From Mesaphorura yosii (lineage: Eukaryota; Arthropoda; Collembola; Poduromorpha; Tullbergiidae): a stretch of 64,000 nt of DNA. Each line of letters opens with the position of its first letter. Position 1 is the first letter of the stretch. A program made the translations under genes and the position numbers. The notes beneath the pieces are model-generated. The model did not search any database and had not been told where the DNA came from. It saw nothing but the letters and a program-made list of their open reading frames with translations. Shown piece after piece: positions 25,584-36,847 of this stretch. The stretch lies in assembly GCA_009869945.1 (NCBI GenBank), contig WIXG01000107.1, positions 62,001 through 126,000 on the forward strand. The letters are read 5' to 3'.

Positions 25584-26858
25584 ATGGAAGATCTGTCGGA
25601 GGCGTTGTTGTTTGACCGCGTAATCAGATCGGAAGGTTCTCGTAAAGAAGGAACTCCGAGACGAGCTGACGACAAACTGCTTGGAAGATTTCGATTGGTG
25701 GTACGGGTTTGTCAAATGTTCCAGGCAATTCCTTACGAATGGGATAACGAAACGGCCAGGCTTCAATTTCGATCCAAGTTTGGTGTCTACTTATGGGCTT
25801 TTTGTATATCAATTGATTTCTGCCAGAGACTCACAAGAACTGTTCATGCATTCTCCACTCTTCTGACCATTGAATTTACGTTTATCGAATTCCTCTACTC
25901 TGTATTTCTTGCATTCACATTTGTATTCTCATATGGAGAGCAAATCAACGTCATCAAATATCGCCATTTGTTGCTGGACCTTTTCAATCAAGTTTTGAGC
26001 GTGGAAGACAGACTTTCGAGAGGTATCCATAAATCAACAGTTATTAGTCAATTCAGTATTCTGATATTGAAGTTTTCGGTTTTAGAATATTTGCAAGTGC
26101 ATGCCACGGAAATCAGCGCAAGATCGCTGCGGAAGTTGAATATGGTTGTCAGTCTCCTTTGCTTCATTGCGCTCTTACAACCAATAATCCAGTTGAACTA
26201 CTTGATCAGTCCGCAAGCTCTAAATTTGGCTTATCCCAAAATTATGTCCTGGGTCAATCCTTACCATCCTGTGTTTTTATTCTTGGTCCTTTGTGAAGCA
26301 TTAACTGCCTGCACGGGGTGGTCAGTCTCGTTCTTTCAACTTCTCTACATTTTCAAATACATTACGTTCCACTTATTTTGGGTAGGTTTCATTCAACGTG
26401 AAGGTTGCATCTTAAATCTTCGTGATAAGTTCAAAATTTATAGAATCCTGTCTTTGCTTCGCGTGGTATTCATGGAAGCGATGTTCCAAATTGCGTGTCC
26501 ACTCAGCGCACTGCTGTTGGGCTGTTTGATATCTTCGTGTCTCTTCACAGTGATAAGATACCACGCTTTCTTAAATGCAGTGTCAGTTTCAGCAATGTTT
26601 TGCTTAGGAACCGCAGCGGCGACGGTTTTGTACAATGCGTTCCAGTTGTTCGCAAAATATCACGACCACGCTCAAGCATTCATTCATCAGGGAAAGTCTG
26701 TATGCTGCACTGACGGATACTGTAAAAGGACTTTCCGCTCATTACAACCAACCTCCGTCAGCGTTTACCAGTTCGTTCATTTTGAGTCAAGGACATTCTG
26801 TCAAATTGTTAAACATTATCTAGAAAATACAATTTCCCTTTTGGTGTTCCGGTGGTAG
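25584..26858 (+). CDS. intronless 7-TM chemoreceptor-like protein (gustatory receptor superfamily-like)
   Basis: One uninterrupted frame of 424 residues. A short cytosolic N-terminus leads into FQAIPYEWDNETARLQF and then about seven hydrophobic helices. The C-terminal part has a basic loop (CKRTFRSLQP) followed by a last helix, with spacing like that in arthropod gustatory/odorant-type receptors, where a basic RSxxP segment precedes the final helix. The P-Y-x-W-[DN]-x-x-T-x-x-L block is a pattern I associate with the expanded receptor-like families of springtails. Substrate unknown; it would be a plasma-membrane protein of sensory cells. Lack of introns contrasts with its neighbours and may mean retroposition or simple ancestral structure. 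AATAAA at 26926-26931. Confidence 0.65.
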   Translation: MEDLSEALLFDRVIRSEGSRKEGTPRRADDKLLGRFRLVVRVCQMFQAIPYEWDNETARLQFRSKFGVYLWAFCISIDFCQRLTRTVHAFSTLLTIEFTFIEFLYSVFLAFTFVFSYGEQINVIKYRHLLLDLFNQVLSVEDRLSRGIHKSTVISQFSILILKFSVLEYLQVHATEISARSLRKLNMVVSLLCFIALLQPIIQLNYLISPQALNLAYPKIMSWVNPYHPVFLFLVLCEALTACTGWSVSFFQLLYIFKYITFHLFWVGFIQREGCILNLRDKFKIYRILSLLRVVFMEAMFQIACPLSALLLGCLISSCLFTVIRYHAFLNAVSVSAMFCLGTAAATVLYNAFQLFAKYHDHAQAFIHQGKSVCCTDGYCKRTFRSLQPTSVSVYQFVHFESRTFCQIVKHYLENTISLLVFRW

Positions 26859-27900
26859 CTTTCAAAAAATTAAAATTAGGTTCGCTAGTTTTCTTGACTC
26901 AAGTATACTAATGCGGGCTTTATGCAATAAAGTTGCTAATATACGTTCTTGCTTCAACGAAAAAGCCTGTTTTTGAATGGAATCATGAATTCGTTTGAAT
27001 AAATTAAGACCAATTTCAGAATTCCACAACTGCTCAGTTTGTGTCGAAGCGATGCAGATCTTTTTCGCAGTTAAGATTCTGAGAAATAATCATTCAAGAA
27101 TTTCCTTACTAAAATCCAACTCTAGTTTAAATTCCAATCCACAGGAATCGAACGGAACGAGTTTTCCAGAATCGAAGAGTGCGAGCGTTCGTATTTCTCA
27201 GAATCTCCGAACCGGCGCATGTTTCGATTGTAGACGTAATTGGACCGAAAATTCTGAAAATAAGGAACGAATATGTATGGCATGAATGGGAGGCGTGTTT
27301 TCTTAGAAATTCGACTTGCATCTTTTCCTTGAGAGTCAAAGATAACAATACGGTGATTCCTCTTTTTATATAAACCAATCTGCCATGCAATCTGGTGCTA
27401 ATGATGAGTCAGATCTCGTACTGCTCGCTGAAGACTTGCGTAAAGCAACTACAACATTATAAAATTATGCACATACCTTTGCGGCCTGCGACTCTGTTTT
27501 GCCTGTGCTATACACATAACGAGCTAATGAATTGTATTTACACCACAATTGTAAATACACCATTCGAATGTCTGCTTGAGCGTCCGAAGCATATAAAAGG
27601 CTTTGTTACTCAAGTGAACGATTGTCACAACAAACGTTACACATCGTGTCAGAGATCATTTCATCACATAAAAGTTGAATACGTTTAGCGTAATTAATCG
27701 CTGTTTGTGAAAAGTAAATGGATTAGCATCAATTTGTACTAGCAATCCGCATAAAACTCTAAGCAAGCGTCGTAGTAGGCAATGTGAAACTTCAGTAGTA
27801 TAAACCAAAGTTCTCAAAACCACGTTGGTGAAGTGCACACATTATCAAACAAAGTTGCCTTATTTGGATTTGTGTTCCAAAGTGTGTTATCCAAGCTGAA
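26859..27900 (+). other. spacer between chemoreceptor-like and chitin-binding genes
   Basis: 3' UTR to about 26950, then roughly 950 bases without a supported gene. Small frames (for example 26995-27285 and 27395-27688) show no family resemblance. The chitin-binding gene's promoter should be near 27900. Confidence 0.45.
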
Positions 27901-30900
27901 ATGAAGAGACTGCGTTATAATTACTTGGGCCTTATTCATTTTTTCAATTCGTCGTTGTGGGTAACAGGTGAGTACAATTCCTTCTAATTAAGTGACGGCA
28001 GATTGTAACAGAAATCTCAGCATTGTCATACCGTAGTTGTACGCTTTCTTAATTGTGTGGATTTAAAATTCCAATTTTATTAATGATACGCACAATAATC
28101 GAAATTGATAACTTGAGCAGATATTAAACTTGACAGCAAAACTTTTCGCTTTGCACGTCTCGTTACGCAGGACCGACCGTACACAACGTCATTAAACCTG
28201 AGGAGAACAATTTCTGACATCATCAATTAAGCGATAATCATCTCCATTAGCACTTCATTATGCACATGTACATTCTTGGTAAGCCTAATGGAAGTGAACC
28301 AATTCAAGATAACGTACGACAAAAACGATTTCGTCAATAAAGAGCAGAGTATACGGAAAGGAGGAAAGGAACAGCTCTTTGGAGTCCACTTTTTATGCCG
28401 AGCTTGTTGTCTGTTGCATTAGTCAGAGTTCCCGTCTGGAATCTTCGTCTACGTCATTTTGCGTTACATCAAACGCAATCTGGTTCAAAAAAACAATATT
28501 TTGTCAAAACAAGACGTAAATACTCGTACTCAAAATAATCTATCTGCGTTTTAAATTGGTGATCGTTCACTTGCTTACAAGTCAAATTCCCAATTCACCA
28601 TCTTGGATAAACCAAACGTTAATGAGTGATGAGAAATTCGAGGCCGACAGAGACTACAGACTGCACGAGTGTTTTCCTCTTTGAGTTTATAAATATTTTG
28701 ACAAACGTTAGGAACACGTTTTTTCCTACCGACATTATTTTTGGTCACGCGAATTCCTTATGTCAGTGTCAGTGACCACGGTTTGTTGCATGACTGTAAT
28801 TCATTACCGATTATAATTTTAGTACCCTTTAATATTACTTTAATATCCACTTTCACTGTTAAAATAATTCGGTAATTAGTGTGAAAGTACTCAAACGACC
28901 AATCAACTTTGAAATGCCAGCACCCCAAATTCTACCTGAATTGGGTGGTTTAGCCTGACTCAACTGTTTACAATTAATTGCATTGCATTCCTGAAATCTT
29001 TATCATTAATCAACTCTGTGTCGACGAATGCCAGAAAAACAACGCACGCGAAGATTAAATTGAACCCGGATATACCATCGTCTTTTAACTTGCACTGAAC
29101 CCATATCACATGTGCGTTATGAGCCCGCGTGCAGCCACGCCAACTCTCTCTTACTAAAATTGATGAGCCACGAGTCGACGAGTCGTCGTCCATCAAGTCA
29201 CGACCACTGTTTCGTCTCTTACTCGTACAGGACTATCATGCATGCATTTTTTACGTCTGGGTTAAAAAAGTGCTGAAATATTTGAGTTGAAGCGGATGTA
29301 CAGCAGCGCAATTAATCTTAATTCTAATTGCTTGCCATGATTTTATTACGATGCAGATTTATCGTAATTTAATTAGCCTTGAAGGTTTGGGTGCTGTAAT
29401 CCTCCTTCTCAAGGCGTGTAGCATGTCCATAATTGCACCTGGATCGTGAGTTGAGTAATAAGCTCCTAATTATGACGTTGCTCTTTTCTATGATCGAATA
29501 TCTCAGAGTTTTCTATTTGTATTTGCGAATGGTTGTGCACACGCGTAAAAACAAACGAAAAAATTTGTTGAACATCCGTTTAGCGGACACTGCAATGCTT
29601 TCTGTTATCGTGATGATGATTTCATGTTTCTTTGATTTTATTGCACCACAAATCCTGCTCCGACTCTTGCTTTCTATGGTTGAAATTGTAACTGTTTACC
29701 ACACATTCTCTTAGCGGAGCGGGGTCAAAGTCATATGCTAAACTGTACACAGATTACGTGCATCAACGACAAAATTCTTCGCTCAGACAAAAAGAAGATC
29801 CTTCACCAACCAGTTTTTGACATTGAAGATGAATCCTGTCCCAACCAAACAGCCTTGCATTGTTTTTGCGCGACGAAGGCTTCCAGCACAATAAAGTAAT
29901 TAGCAAACCAGAGCTGAACGCTCAGCAATGGTAGATCATGATTAATTTAGTTGTCGTATGATGATTTAATCCCTTGCCGGTCACTACACATTGAACAGTA
30001 GTGCCATAATTATTACACATCGCTATAATTACATCTGAACAAATGTAGCATGACCCAAGTACATAAGCGACTGACTACGGCACACGTCCAGAATGTAATT
30101 ACATCGTTCGAGACGTTGACGGCTGGTCAAGATCAACAATAGCACAAAAAAGAAGGAATTTCTGTATCCGTTATATTATAACAAGTCTGAACTTAGCCTA
30201 GGTTGTAGAATCGTGAGTCGTGATTTTTCTTAAGCGTTAAACTCCGGATTATGCACTGAAAAACAAGACTCTTTATCTGTTGACTTGTTCTTTTGACTTA
30301 TGATTCGTGTTGAATTAATTGAATTATCTCTGTCGGATTACCTCATCTCATCATGAAGGGTTCTTGCTGCTGCTGGAGGATTGAACTTAATAATTTATGG
30401 ATTAAGCAGGCTGAGCTTTGAAAAAATCAATCGTTTCACTTCGTGCTCATTTAAAGTTAGGAAAAACTTGTAGCTTTTTCTGAACTGTAATCTCACTTGA
30501 TGAATTGATCCTGTTCGCATAAAATTGGAATTACCCATGCCTGATTTAAGATCTTTCAACACCGAAGCGTCGAGCCGTCGCGCGTGATGTAGACGGCACG
30601 TAATAAATTATCTGATTAAGTCCTGATTTTTTGTGATTTACAGTTCTTATTGTGCGAGTCGGGTGCATCATAGAAGCCCAAGCACATCCCACCAATTCAC
30701 ACGCTGGGGTCGCTGTCGAAAATCCGTATTCGCTCCAGGATGAAGGGGTCAACCCCTCCACCCTTCCTGACCTGAAACGGAATCAGTTGGCAGGCTCGAA
30801 GCGCTTTGCAGCCGCGAGGAGTTTGAAGAAGGATGAGAATACCAGCCTTAGTTCAGAATCTGGCAGCGAAAACGTTGACAGTTGCTACGAAAAGAAGGAT

Positions 30901-31443
30901 GGCTACTACCCGAATCTGAGTTCCGGCTGCAGCGGTTACTATTTCTGCGCAGCCGGATACCAAATCAGCTACGTGTGCGCTCCAAACACGTTCTTCAACG
31001 GCGAAACGTGTACGGCAGATTACAAATGCGAAGGTGCAAGTTCCTCGACCGTGAATCCCTGCCAGAATCTGGCGAACGGTTACTATCCAATGAAGCAAAG
31101 TCCACGGAAATATTTCTACTGCTACCATAGGGCCAAAGTTATTGAATTGAGTTGCAGCGAGGGGAAATACTATAGTCGGAACGACAAAGCTTGCATGACA
31201 CTTGCCACTTCGTCGACGCAGGACGACCAGCAGCAATCAAACTTGGTTACAGACGAGAAACAAAGTTGCGTCAACAAGCGAAATGGCTTCTACACCATCC
31301 TGAGCTCAAACTGTAGTAAATACTATTATTGCGTGCAAGGCGAGAAGACGCAACTAGAATGTCAGCCAAACTACGTCTTTAATGGTCAACTTTGCGTGGT
31401 GAGATCTCAGTTCAGCTGTCCCAGCAGAGGCAACGCCAGGTGA
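27901..31443 (+). CDS. secreted protein with three CBM14 (peritrophin-A) chitin-binding domains
   Basis: Exon 1 (27901-27967) and exon 2 (30644-31443) join in phase 1 to 288 residues. The join produces one continuous hydrophobic signal peptide, split by the intron, ending near CIIEAQA; this is the main reason for accepting the 2.7 kb intron. Three cysteine-rich modules follow, each with six Cys and the aromatic YYxCxxG-type core: about residues 105-145, 160-205 and 230-285. Three-module secreted proteins of this kind (Gasp/obstructor type) bind chitin in cuticle, trachea or peritrophic matrix. Asn-Cys-Ser and similar sites suggest glycosylation. AATAAA is at 31735-31740. Confidence 0.85.
27968..30643 (+). 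other. large intron of the chitin-binding gene
   Basis: It starts GTGAGT and ends TTTACAG. A 93-codon frame at 29433-29714 encodes hydrophobic stretches but has no recognised relative, so I leave it uncalled. No transposon ends were seen. Confidence 0.5.
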
Positions 31444-32047
31444 AGCGTCTCGGACGGTTGCATTTCGATTAACTGCATTAAATTATTGAATTTGGTACTT
31501 CACAATGAGCAATGTAACATCGGTCAGAAAGCTGAAGCTGACCTGCATCAGAATGTCAACTGACAACGATTAATTCCCGTAATGGTCTGAAGAGTGAATT
31601 TAACTGCTGTACACTATTTTTGGTTCCTACTAAATATAGTAATATAACGTAGCTGTACATATTTTGGTATTCATACACATGCATGCGAGATCAGTTTAAT
31701 CTCCAATTCTTGTATTTTTGTGAGTTTTCAATCGAATAAAGAGCCACCTAATCGTCATGATGCACAGATTGTCATTCACAATTTGAGTCGGCCAACCATC
31801 CGAAAAGATTCTGCGAGAAGCGTACCCAAATTTGCAACATCAGTGAAAAATATGATTAAGGAGCACAAGAATTTGCGATTAGTGAACATAAGACTGACAA
31901 AGGTTCAGGCACTTCAGGGAGGAATATTCTTCAGGGCGCACCCAACTCCATTTAAAACAACCCCAACCAGCAGAGCCTTCTGACTAGGGATTTCTTTGCA
32001 CACCAATGGTCCACCACTGCGAATTGGGACAACAGAAAATAAAGATA
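31444..32047 (+). other. 3' UTR of the chitin-binding gene and spacer up to the mariner element
   Basis: AATAAA at 31735-31740 marks the gene's end. An 87-codon frame at 31720-31983 overlaps that signal and lies just outside the left terminal repeat of the element. It resembles no family that I know. Confidence 0.4.
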
Positions 32048-33200
32048 CAGGCTGAGCTTTCCTATTTTGGCCACTTGAGACAACGTGTTATTTTGAGATC
32101 GCACGGCGCAAAAGATTTGAAGCCTCACTGAGCAGTACAGACTATGCTCTTGAACCGACTGCAAGTTCTTTGTTCCGAATATTTTGTGAAAATGATTACA
32201 AAAACAACCGGAAGTAGAGGTACTGGTGAAATTGTTTTCCAACGATAGACTCTTACAAAGATCTATCGTAGCCAAAGTCAAAGAGTTGGGATTCACTATT
32301 TCCAAGTCAGGCGTGGCTAATATAGTCAACAGCGTAGGATATCGTCGAAATCACAAATCAGTTAGCCTTCCTTCACCGGCACAAAAGCAACCATACAAAA
32401 TGGCCACTAAAGCTATCATTCGGCAGGTTGACTTAATGACACAAAAAGAGAACCCAAAGAGCCAGCGATAAATTACTAAGCAGTTGAAGACTTCTCAGAC
32501 AACCCTGAAGAACATCATTCACAAGTACTTGAAGAAAAAAAACAATCGAAAGACTGCTGTACATGCATTGCAATCTCGTCATGTCGCAAATCGTAGGACA
32601 AACTGTAGGAAGCTGTATGAGACCCGGCTGGCTGGAAAAAAGTCAGAATACGCTGTGACATTGGATGAAGCCTTGTTCTACGTCCACGATTCCAAAACAG
32701 CAAGGCCCATTTACTGTACCATCGAACCAGAATTTTCGTCATCAGAAGTCTGTAAAGTTTAGTGCAGAGTTCATGGTGGTTGGCGCTATGGCCGACCGTG
32801 GGACTGTGCCCTTAATTGAAGTTCCCGAAAAAGTGAAGTTTTCTGCACTATGACGCCGCCTCCTGGCACACGTCGAAGAAAACCGCCGCCGAAACGCAGA
32901 AATTCCAGTCAAGAGTCCCGACACAAGTCCAATTGACTTTTTTGGCTTCGGGGTCCTGAAACAGAAACTTACCCGGAAGAGGGTCTCCACCGCTGACGGT
33001 GTCTAGAAAATCCTCCAGAAGGAGTGGAATTCATTAACTCAAAAAGAAGTCGATAAGGTGTTTGATTCGTGGAAATGGCGCCTACGAATGGTTACTCAAA
33101 TGAAAGGAGAGTATATTGAGCAAGTCAAAAGTATTCATCAACGTAAATTGCGCCTGTGAGGTAGGTTTTTGAAGTTGCCAAAATAGTAAAACTCACCCTG
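32048..33200 (+). mobile_element. degenerate Tc1/mariner-superfamily transposon
   Basis: The ends are inverted repeats: 32048-32077 on plus and the complement of 33171-33200 agree at 25 of 30 positions and both begin CAGG.TGAG. The left end is preceded by TA, the expected target duplication; the right end is followed by CA, so that copy has decayed. Length is 1153 bp. Inside, a transposase is broken over several frames. It keeps a helix-turn-helix-like segment near 32280, a catalytic region with TLDEALFYV (about 32662), YDAASWHTSKK (about 32847) and SPDTSPIDFFGFG (about 32920), matching the D..D..D order of the superfamily. The internal stop codons and frame changes mean it cannot encode an intact transposase. 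Confidence 0.82.
32226..33159 (+). pseudogene. mariner transposase remnant
   Basis: Transposase-like sequence is readable in pieces in different frames (32226-32471, 32484-32762, 32665-32853, then about 32900-33159). Stops occur at 32469 and 32851, and frame changes occur around 32690 and 32860. The N-terminal first DNA-binding helix set seems missing, consistent with an internal deletion (element 1.15 kb against about 1.3 kb for full elements). Confidence 0.75.
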
Positions 33201-33313
33201 CATTTAGGTGAGGCATGCAGAATGCCAATAAAATTCGCACCTGTCGGTTACAGCGTTCTTTCCAACAGTTGCAGAAGAAGTCAAAGTGGTCAGAATAAAA
33301 ATTTTGCGAGTTA

Positions 33314-34395
33314 TCACAAAATCTCACCTAAAATTCCAATGCAGATGACACTCGGATGGGCAGCAATTTCAATCTCAATATCAGCATCAAAATGAAGGTT
33401 TTTGCAGCTCGCTTTGTCGATGATTGGCAGCTCTAAAACTTGTAATTCGTTTGCATATGCTTTCGGGTCGTGCCCTATTCCTGGCCCTTGCGATTTCGTG
33501 TAACCCCAGCCTGATATCGTGCATGTTCCTAAAACATACGCCAAACCAAAGTCAATGCAGCTTTGTATGCTCAATCTCACGTAGCAGGTACTACACATAG
33601 GATACGTACTGCTGTATCTACTCTTGGAGTTTGCCATTTTGATCATTTGCACTGCCTTGTTGATTAAATAGGGTTTGTCGACCTTGATCACAGCAATATC
33701 CGTTCCGACAGTCAAGTCGAATTTGGGATGCAGGATGAGTTTCTTAATTTTTCGAATTTGCTTCGAACCTTCCTTTTTTGATAATTATGTTCTCCGCGCA
33801 GCGTGAACAGTCCTGGCGAGAGACGATTGTCGAGCCCGTTGAAAAAGCAATGCGCAGGAGTAACGATGAGTGGCTTTGACACGAATGACCCTGAAAAAGG
33901 TTATAAAGAGCGAACACGAAAATATAGATTTAATGGATCTTATACACATTGATGTCTTTACGACTTTCCACTTCAAACGATACCATTGCGTCCTTACTCG
34001 ATGGCAATTCGGAACGGAAACTGATGCAAATCCGACTTCCATTAACAATTCTTGCCCCAGCTTGTGTGTCGAAAAAATCCTCGGCTTCCTCGGTGCCTTC
34101 TTCTGCCAAGCACATATGAGCTTAGTATGAACAATGCTTTCGAATGAATCATTGGAAACTGTCCGAACTGGACTGTCTTGGAAGGATTCGTACCTTCACC
34201 TTCTGCTACTTCTGCAATTGGTATAGACGATGGCAAAGCGGATGAATTCAAAGGATGGTCCATTGCAAGAACGCAACCCAGAATATCCACGAAGAAGAAA
34301 CCATAATACTGTGTACTAATCAGAGCAGCAAAATTTATTTCAGCCAGACCGTCACCAGCAAACTGCACCACAAGGAGTAAATGCGTAAAGATCAT
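33314..34395 (-). pseudogene. trypsin-like serine protease, damaged and lacking its C-terminal catalytic serine region
   Basis: Minus strand. Exon 1 (34395-34194) encodes a hydrophobic, secretory-like N-terminus; the next begins at 34102 and contains the activation site ARIVNGS. A later exon has TPAHCF with the catalytic His, and GTDIAVIKV with the catalytic Asp, followed by TCTISGWG and up to CIGIL. Between the His and Asp exons the reading frame shifts twice in compensating fashion (near 33815 and at the A-run near 33778), as if one base had been gained and one lost. No GDSGGP-type block was found before the mariner element begins at 33200. It is therefore probably a pseudogene truncated around the insertion. 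A sequencing error could explain the frame changes but not the missing end. Confidence 0.7.
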
Positions 34396-35031
34396 TCTAC
34401 CCAGTCAGACTATGGACAATCTGCCTACTGTTTAAGCAGTCGAAAAAGTGCCGAGCAGGTCGCGTCATTTCCTTGTTGACTGAAAGCTTAGTCGGATAGA
34501 CGAATTTATGTACGAAGAATGACCTCCAGCCAAGAAAGTCAGGGAAATGCCGCTCCATGATTCTTTGACGAATGAGACTTACTCTAATGCATACCTGCAC
34601 GCGCTAGTCTCCGTCATTGCTATTGTTGTAAATGCAAGTGTTCAATCTTTATTTGCTTTAAAAAATACTTCCTCAGATCGCATTGAACACAAATAATAAA
34701 ATATAAGGGCGGAAATTCCATAAAATAGCATTCCTTACTTAAAATATTTTAAAAAATTATTCTGAAGCCGTTGTATGCATACATTTAACATTATGATTGG
34801 AAACTATTGGAAATAGAAGGTCGACAATTGGAATAAGTTCAAGCCCAACTAAAATTGAGTATCACAATTGTTTCATTTGACTTTGCCGTTCAGACACTTT
34901 AAAGCGCTTTGATTCCATCAACTGTATACCCAGAATTACATCTGAAGAACGACAGATTTTTTTCAGTTCTTGCGGGTTCTGTGGCTGGTGTGAGAGGCTT
35001 TCCAGGTTCTGGTGCTTGACTCTGTCGAACT
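34396..35031. other. spacer between the broken protease and the MARCH gene
   Basis: Holds the MARCH 3' UTR with a minus-strand AATAAA at 34648-34653. No gene is seen. Confidence 0.45.
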
Positions 35032-36061
35032 TTACACGATAATTCGACTGGTGTCGGATTCACTTATTTCCAGTTCTGACGTTGCATGTAATTGGTTAAT
35101 GTTGTGGTCGTTTCCTTCCATATTTATTGTAGTCGATCTTCCACCAGGATTTGTTGTGCCTTCGCTGACAGGAATGTAATTTGTTAACGGTTCCAGCCGG
35201 ACGTGCTGGTTTGTGCCTTGCCATTGTGCACAAACGCTCACATGGAATCTGAAGGATAAGATTCGTATTAAAATATAGTTTAGGAAGTGAAAAAATTGTT
35301 GAGTCTGAGAGCCCACCTTAAAGTTACATGGCACCAGGTGAGATAAACTGCCAGGAGAAAGATGGCAAGAATGATCAGTCCAATGGCTTCCCAACGCTGA
35401 CGAATGAAATACTGATGCGCTCCGAGCACGCAAAGGTACGTGGATATCACCAGCAGCGGTGTGAGCAGAAAGAAGCAGACAATATCCGCGATTAAATTGC
35501 GAACATTGTACTGGTTTCCAGAATCTCTGAAGTACTGCAAAAATTAAAAAGAATGACGAGATTAGCTATTGCCAATTTGGAAGAGTACCGTAATGGTTAA
35601 ATGCATAATAATATTACATGTGCACATACGTCAAAGCATGATCTTGGTTCTCGTAGTGTTTTGTATGTAAATTTGCATAACTCGCATTTATCTGAATTTG
35701 ATGAGGTTAGCCAGTGTTCCAAGCATGTTGCGTGTATTAAACCGACTGAGCCCGTGCACCTACATGGTGCCAGTAACTTCTCATTGGTGTCACCTGGTTA
35801 AAATATTTGTAATTCTTCGAATTCACATCGAGTCCTTATGATAGCGTTACCTTCATGACATATTCGACAGATTCCGGAACCGGAGCCCGTAAGTGAGACA
35901 CTGGGCGACAATTTGCTCTGGTTTGGCGATTTCGCAGAGTTCCCTTCGTTGGACGGTGGCGGTGGTGGGGCCCACTGGTGAATGGCTAGGATGTTGGGCA
36001 AGTTATCCGGCTCAATTTTTGTGACACTCAAGATAGAAACAGTGCTGAGTGTTGTATCCAT
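35032..36061 (-). CDS. membrane-bound RING-CH ubiquitin ligase (MARCH2/MARCH3 type)
   Basis: Four minus-strand exons (36061-35851, 35793-35630, 35534-35317, 35248-35032) join in phase to 269 residues. The RING-CH zinc site spans exons 1 and 2: ICRICHEG, PCRCTGS, HATCLEHW and CELC supply the C4HC3 ligands. Two transmembrane helices follow, starting after FRDSGNQYNVRNLIAD, a segment close to the YFRDPGNQRNVRNL region of vertebrate MARCH2/3. The C-terminal 70 residues are hydrophilic. Family members sit in endosome and plasma membranes and ubiquitinate membrane receptors to control their traffic. A proline run precedes the RING. Confidence 0.92.
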
Positions 36062-36847
36062 GATCTTGGCAGGCTGTATTCTTGATATCAGATAAGTTGA
36101 GACGACAGACGACCCACCACCACTCTCACACTACCTGCTCTGCTCAGTTTAACTTTGGCACGGCGGACGGCGTGCTTCAGACAAGATTAACTAGGCACGT
36201 CATCAGCTTAATTACTTTGACGTTAAAGGCATAATTTTAGAGGTGGGCCTGCAAACTTGCTGGCTAGTCGTGGGAAGACTAGACTAGGACTTGACTACAA
36301 GGCTAGAAATTAAGAAGGTATGTATATGTCATGGGCAAAACTAGCTGCTTGCAAGCTGTTAGCGTTGATGCGTATGCTGACTAAAAATAACATAACTTGT
36401 CAATTAGTCAGGTTGCACGGTGCAGAAAGTAGATGCGACGCAGTAGCCAGTAGCAGGGATCACGCAAATGTAGAAGGTGGATTCTTGCATCTCGTTAATT
36501 TGTGGTTTTCAAGCTTCTTAACAAACCTCAAGGAAGGAGTTTCAAGCTAAAAATTAGACTCCTAATGCTAATGTGCTGACTAATAGTCTAATCGCGTAAG
36601 CTGAATATGGAAATAATGCCTTTGTATTTCTTCCACTGCGTCTCGCGTTGTATCAGATACGCTTGATGTAGGACTAATGGAATTGAGATCACCAAGAAGT
36701 GTCCATTCAGTTCACAACTGGCTGGTCGATGGAATGATGGGACAGAGTTTTTATTCATGGAAATCATCTTTTATTTAAATTATGAATGCCACGAAGAATA
36801 AGTTAGTTCAAACTGTGTAAATGATGCAGAAAATGTATTCACGCAAT
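36062..36847. other. spacer between the MARCH start and the hexosaminidase stop
   Basis: Promoter side of the MARCH gene and 3' UTR of the hexosaminidase (minus-strand AATAAA at 36770-36775). A 76-codon plus-strand frame at 36320-36550 has no recognised relative. Confidence 0.45.

Noticed and set aside
29433-29714. 93-codon hydrophobic frame inside the chitin-binding gene intron
   Set aside because: No recognised family and no splice or homology support. It may be a receptor fragment but cannot be supported.
31720-31983. 87-codon frame between the chitin-binding gene and the mariner element
   Set aside because: It overlaps a polyadenylation signal, lies outside the element's left repeat, and shows no transposase motif.
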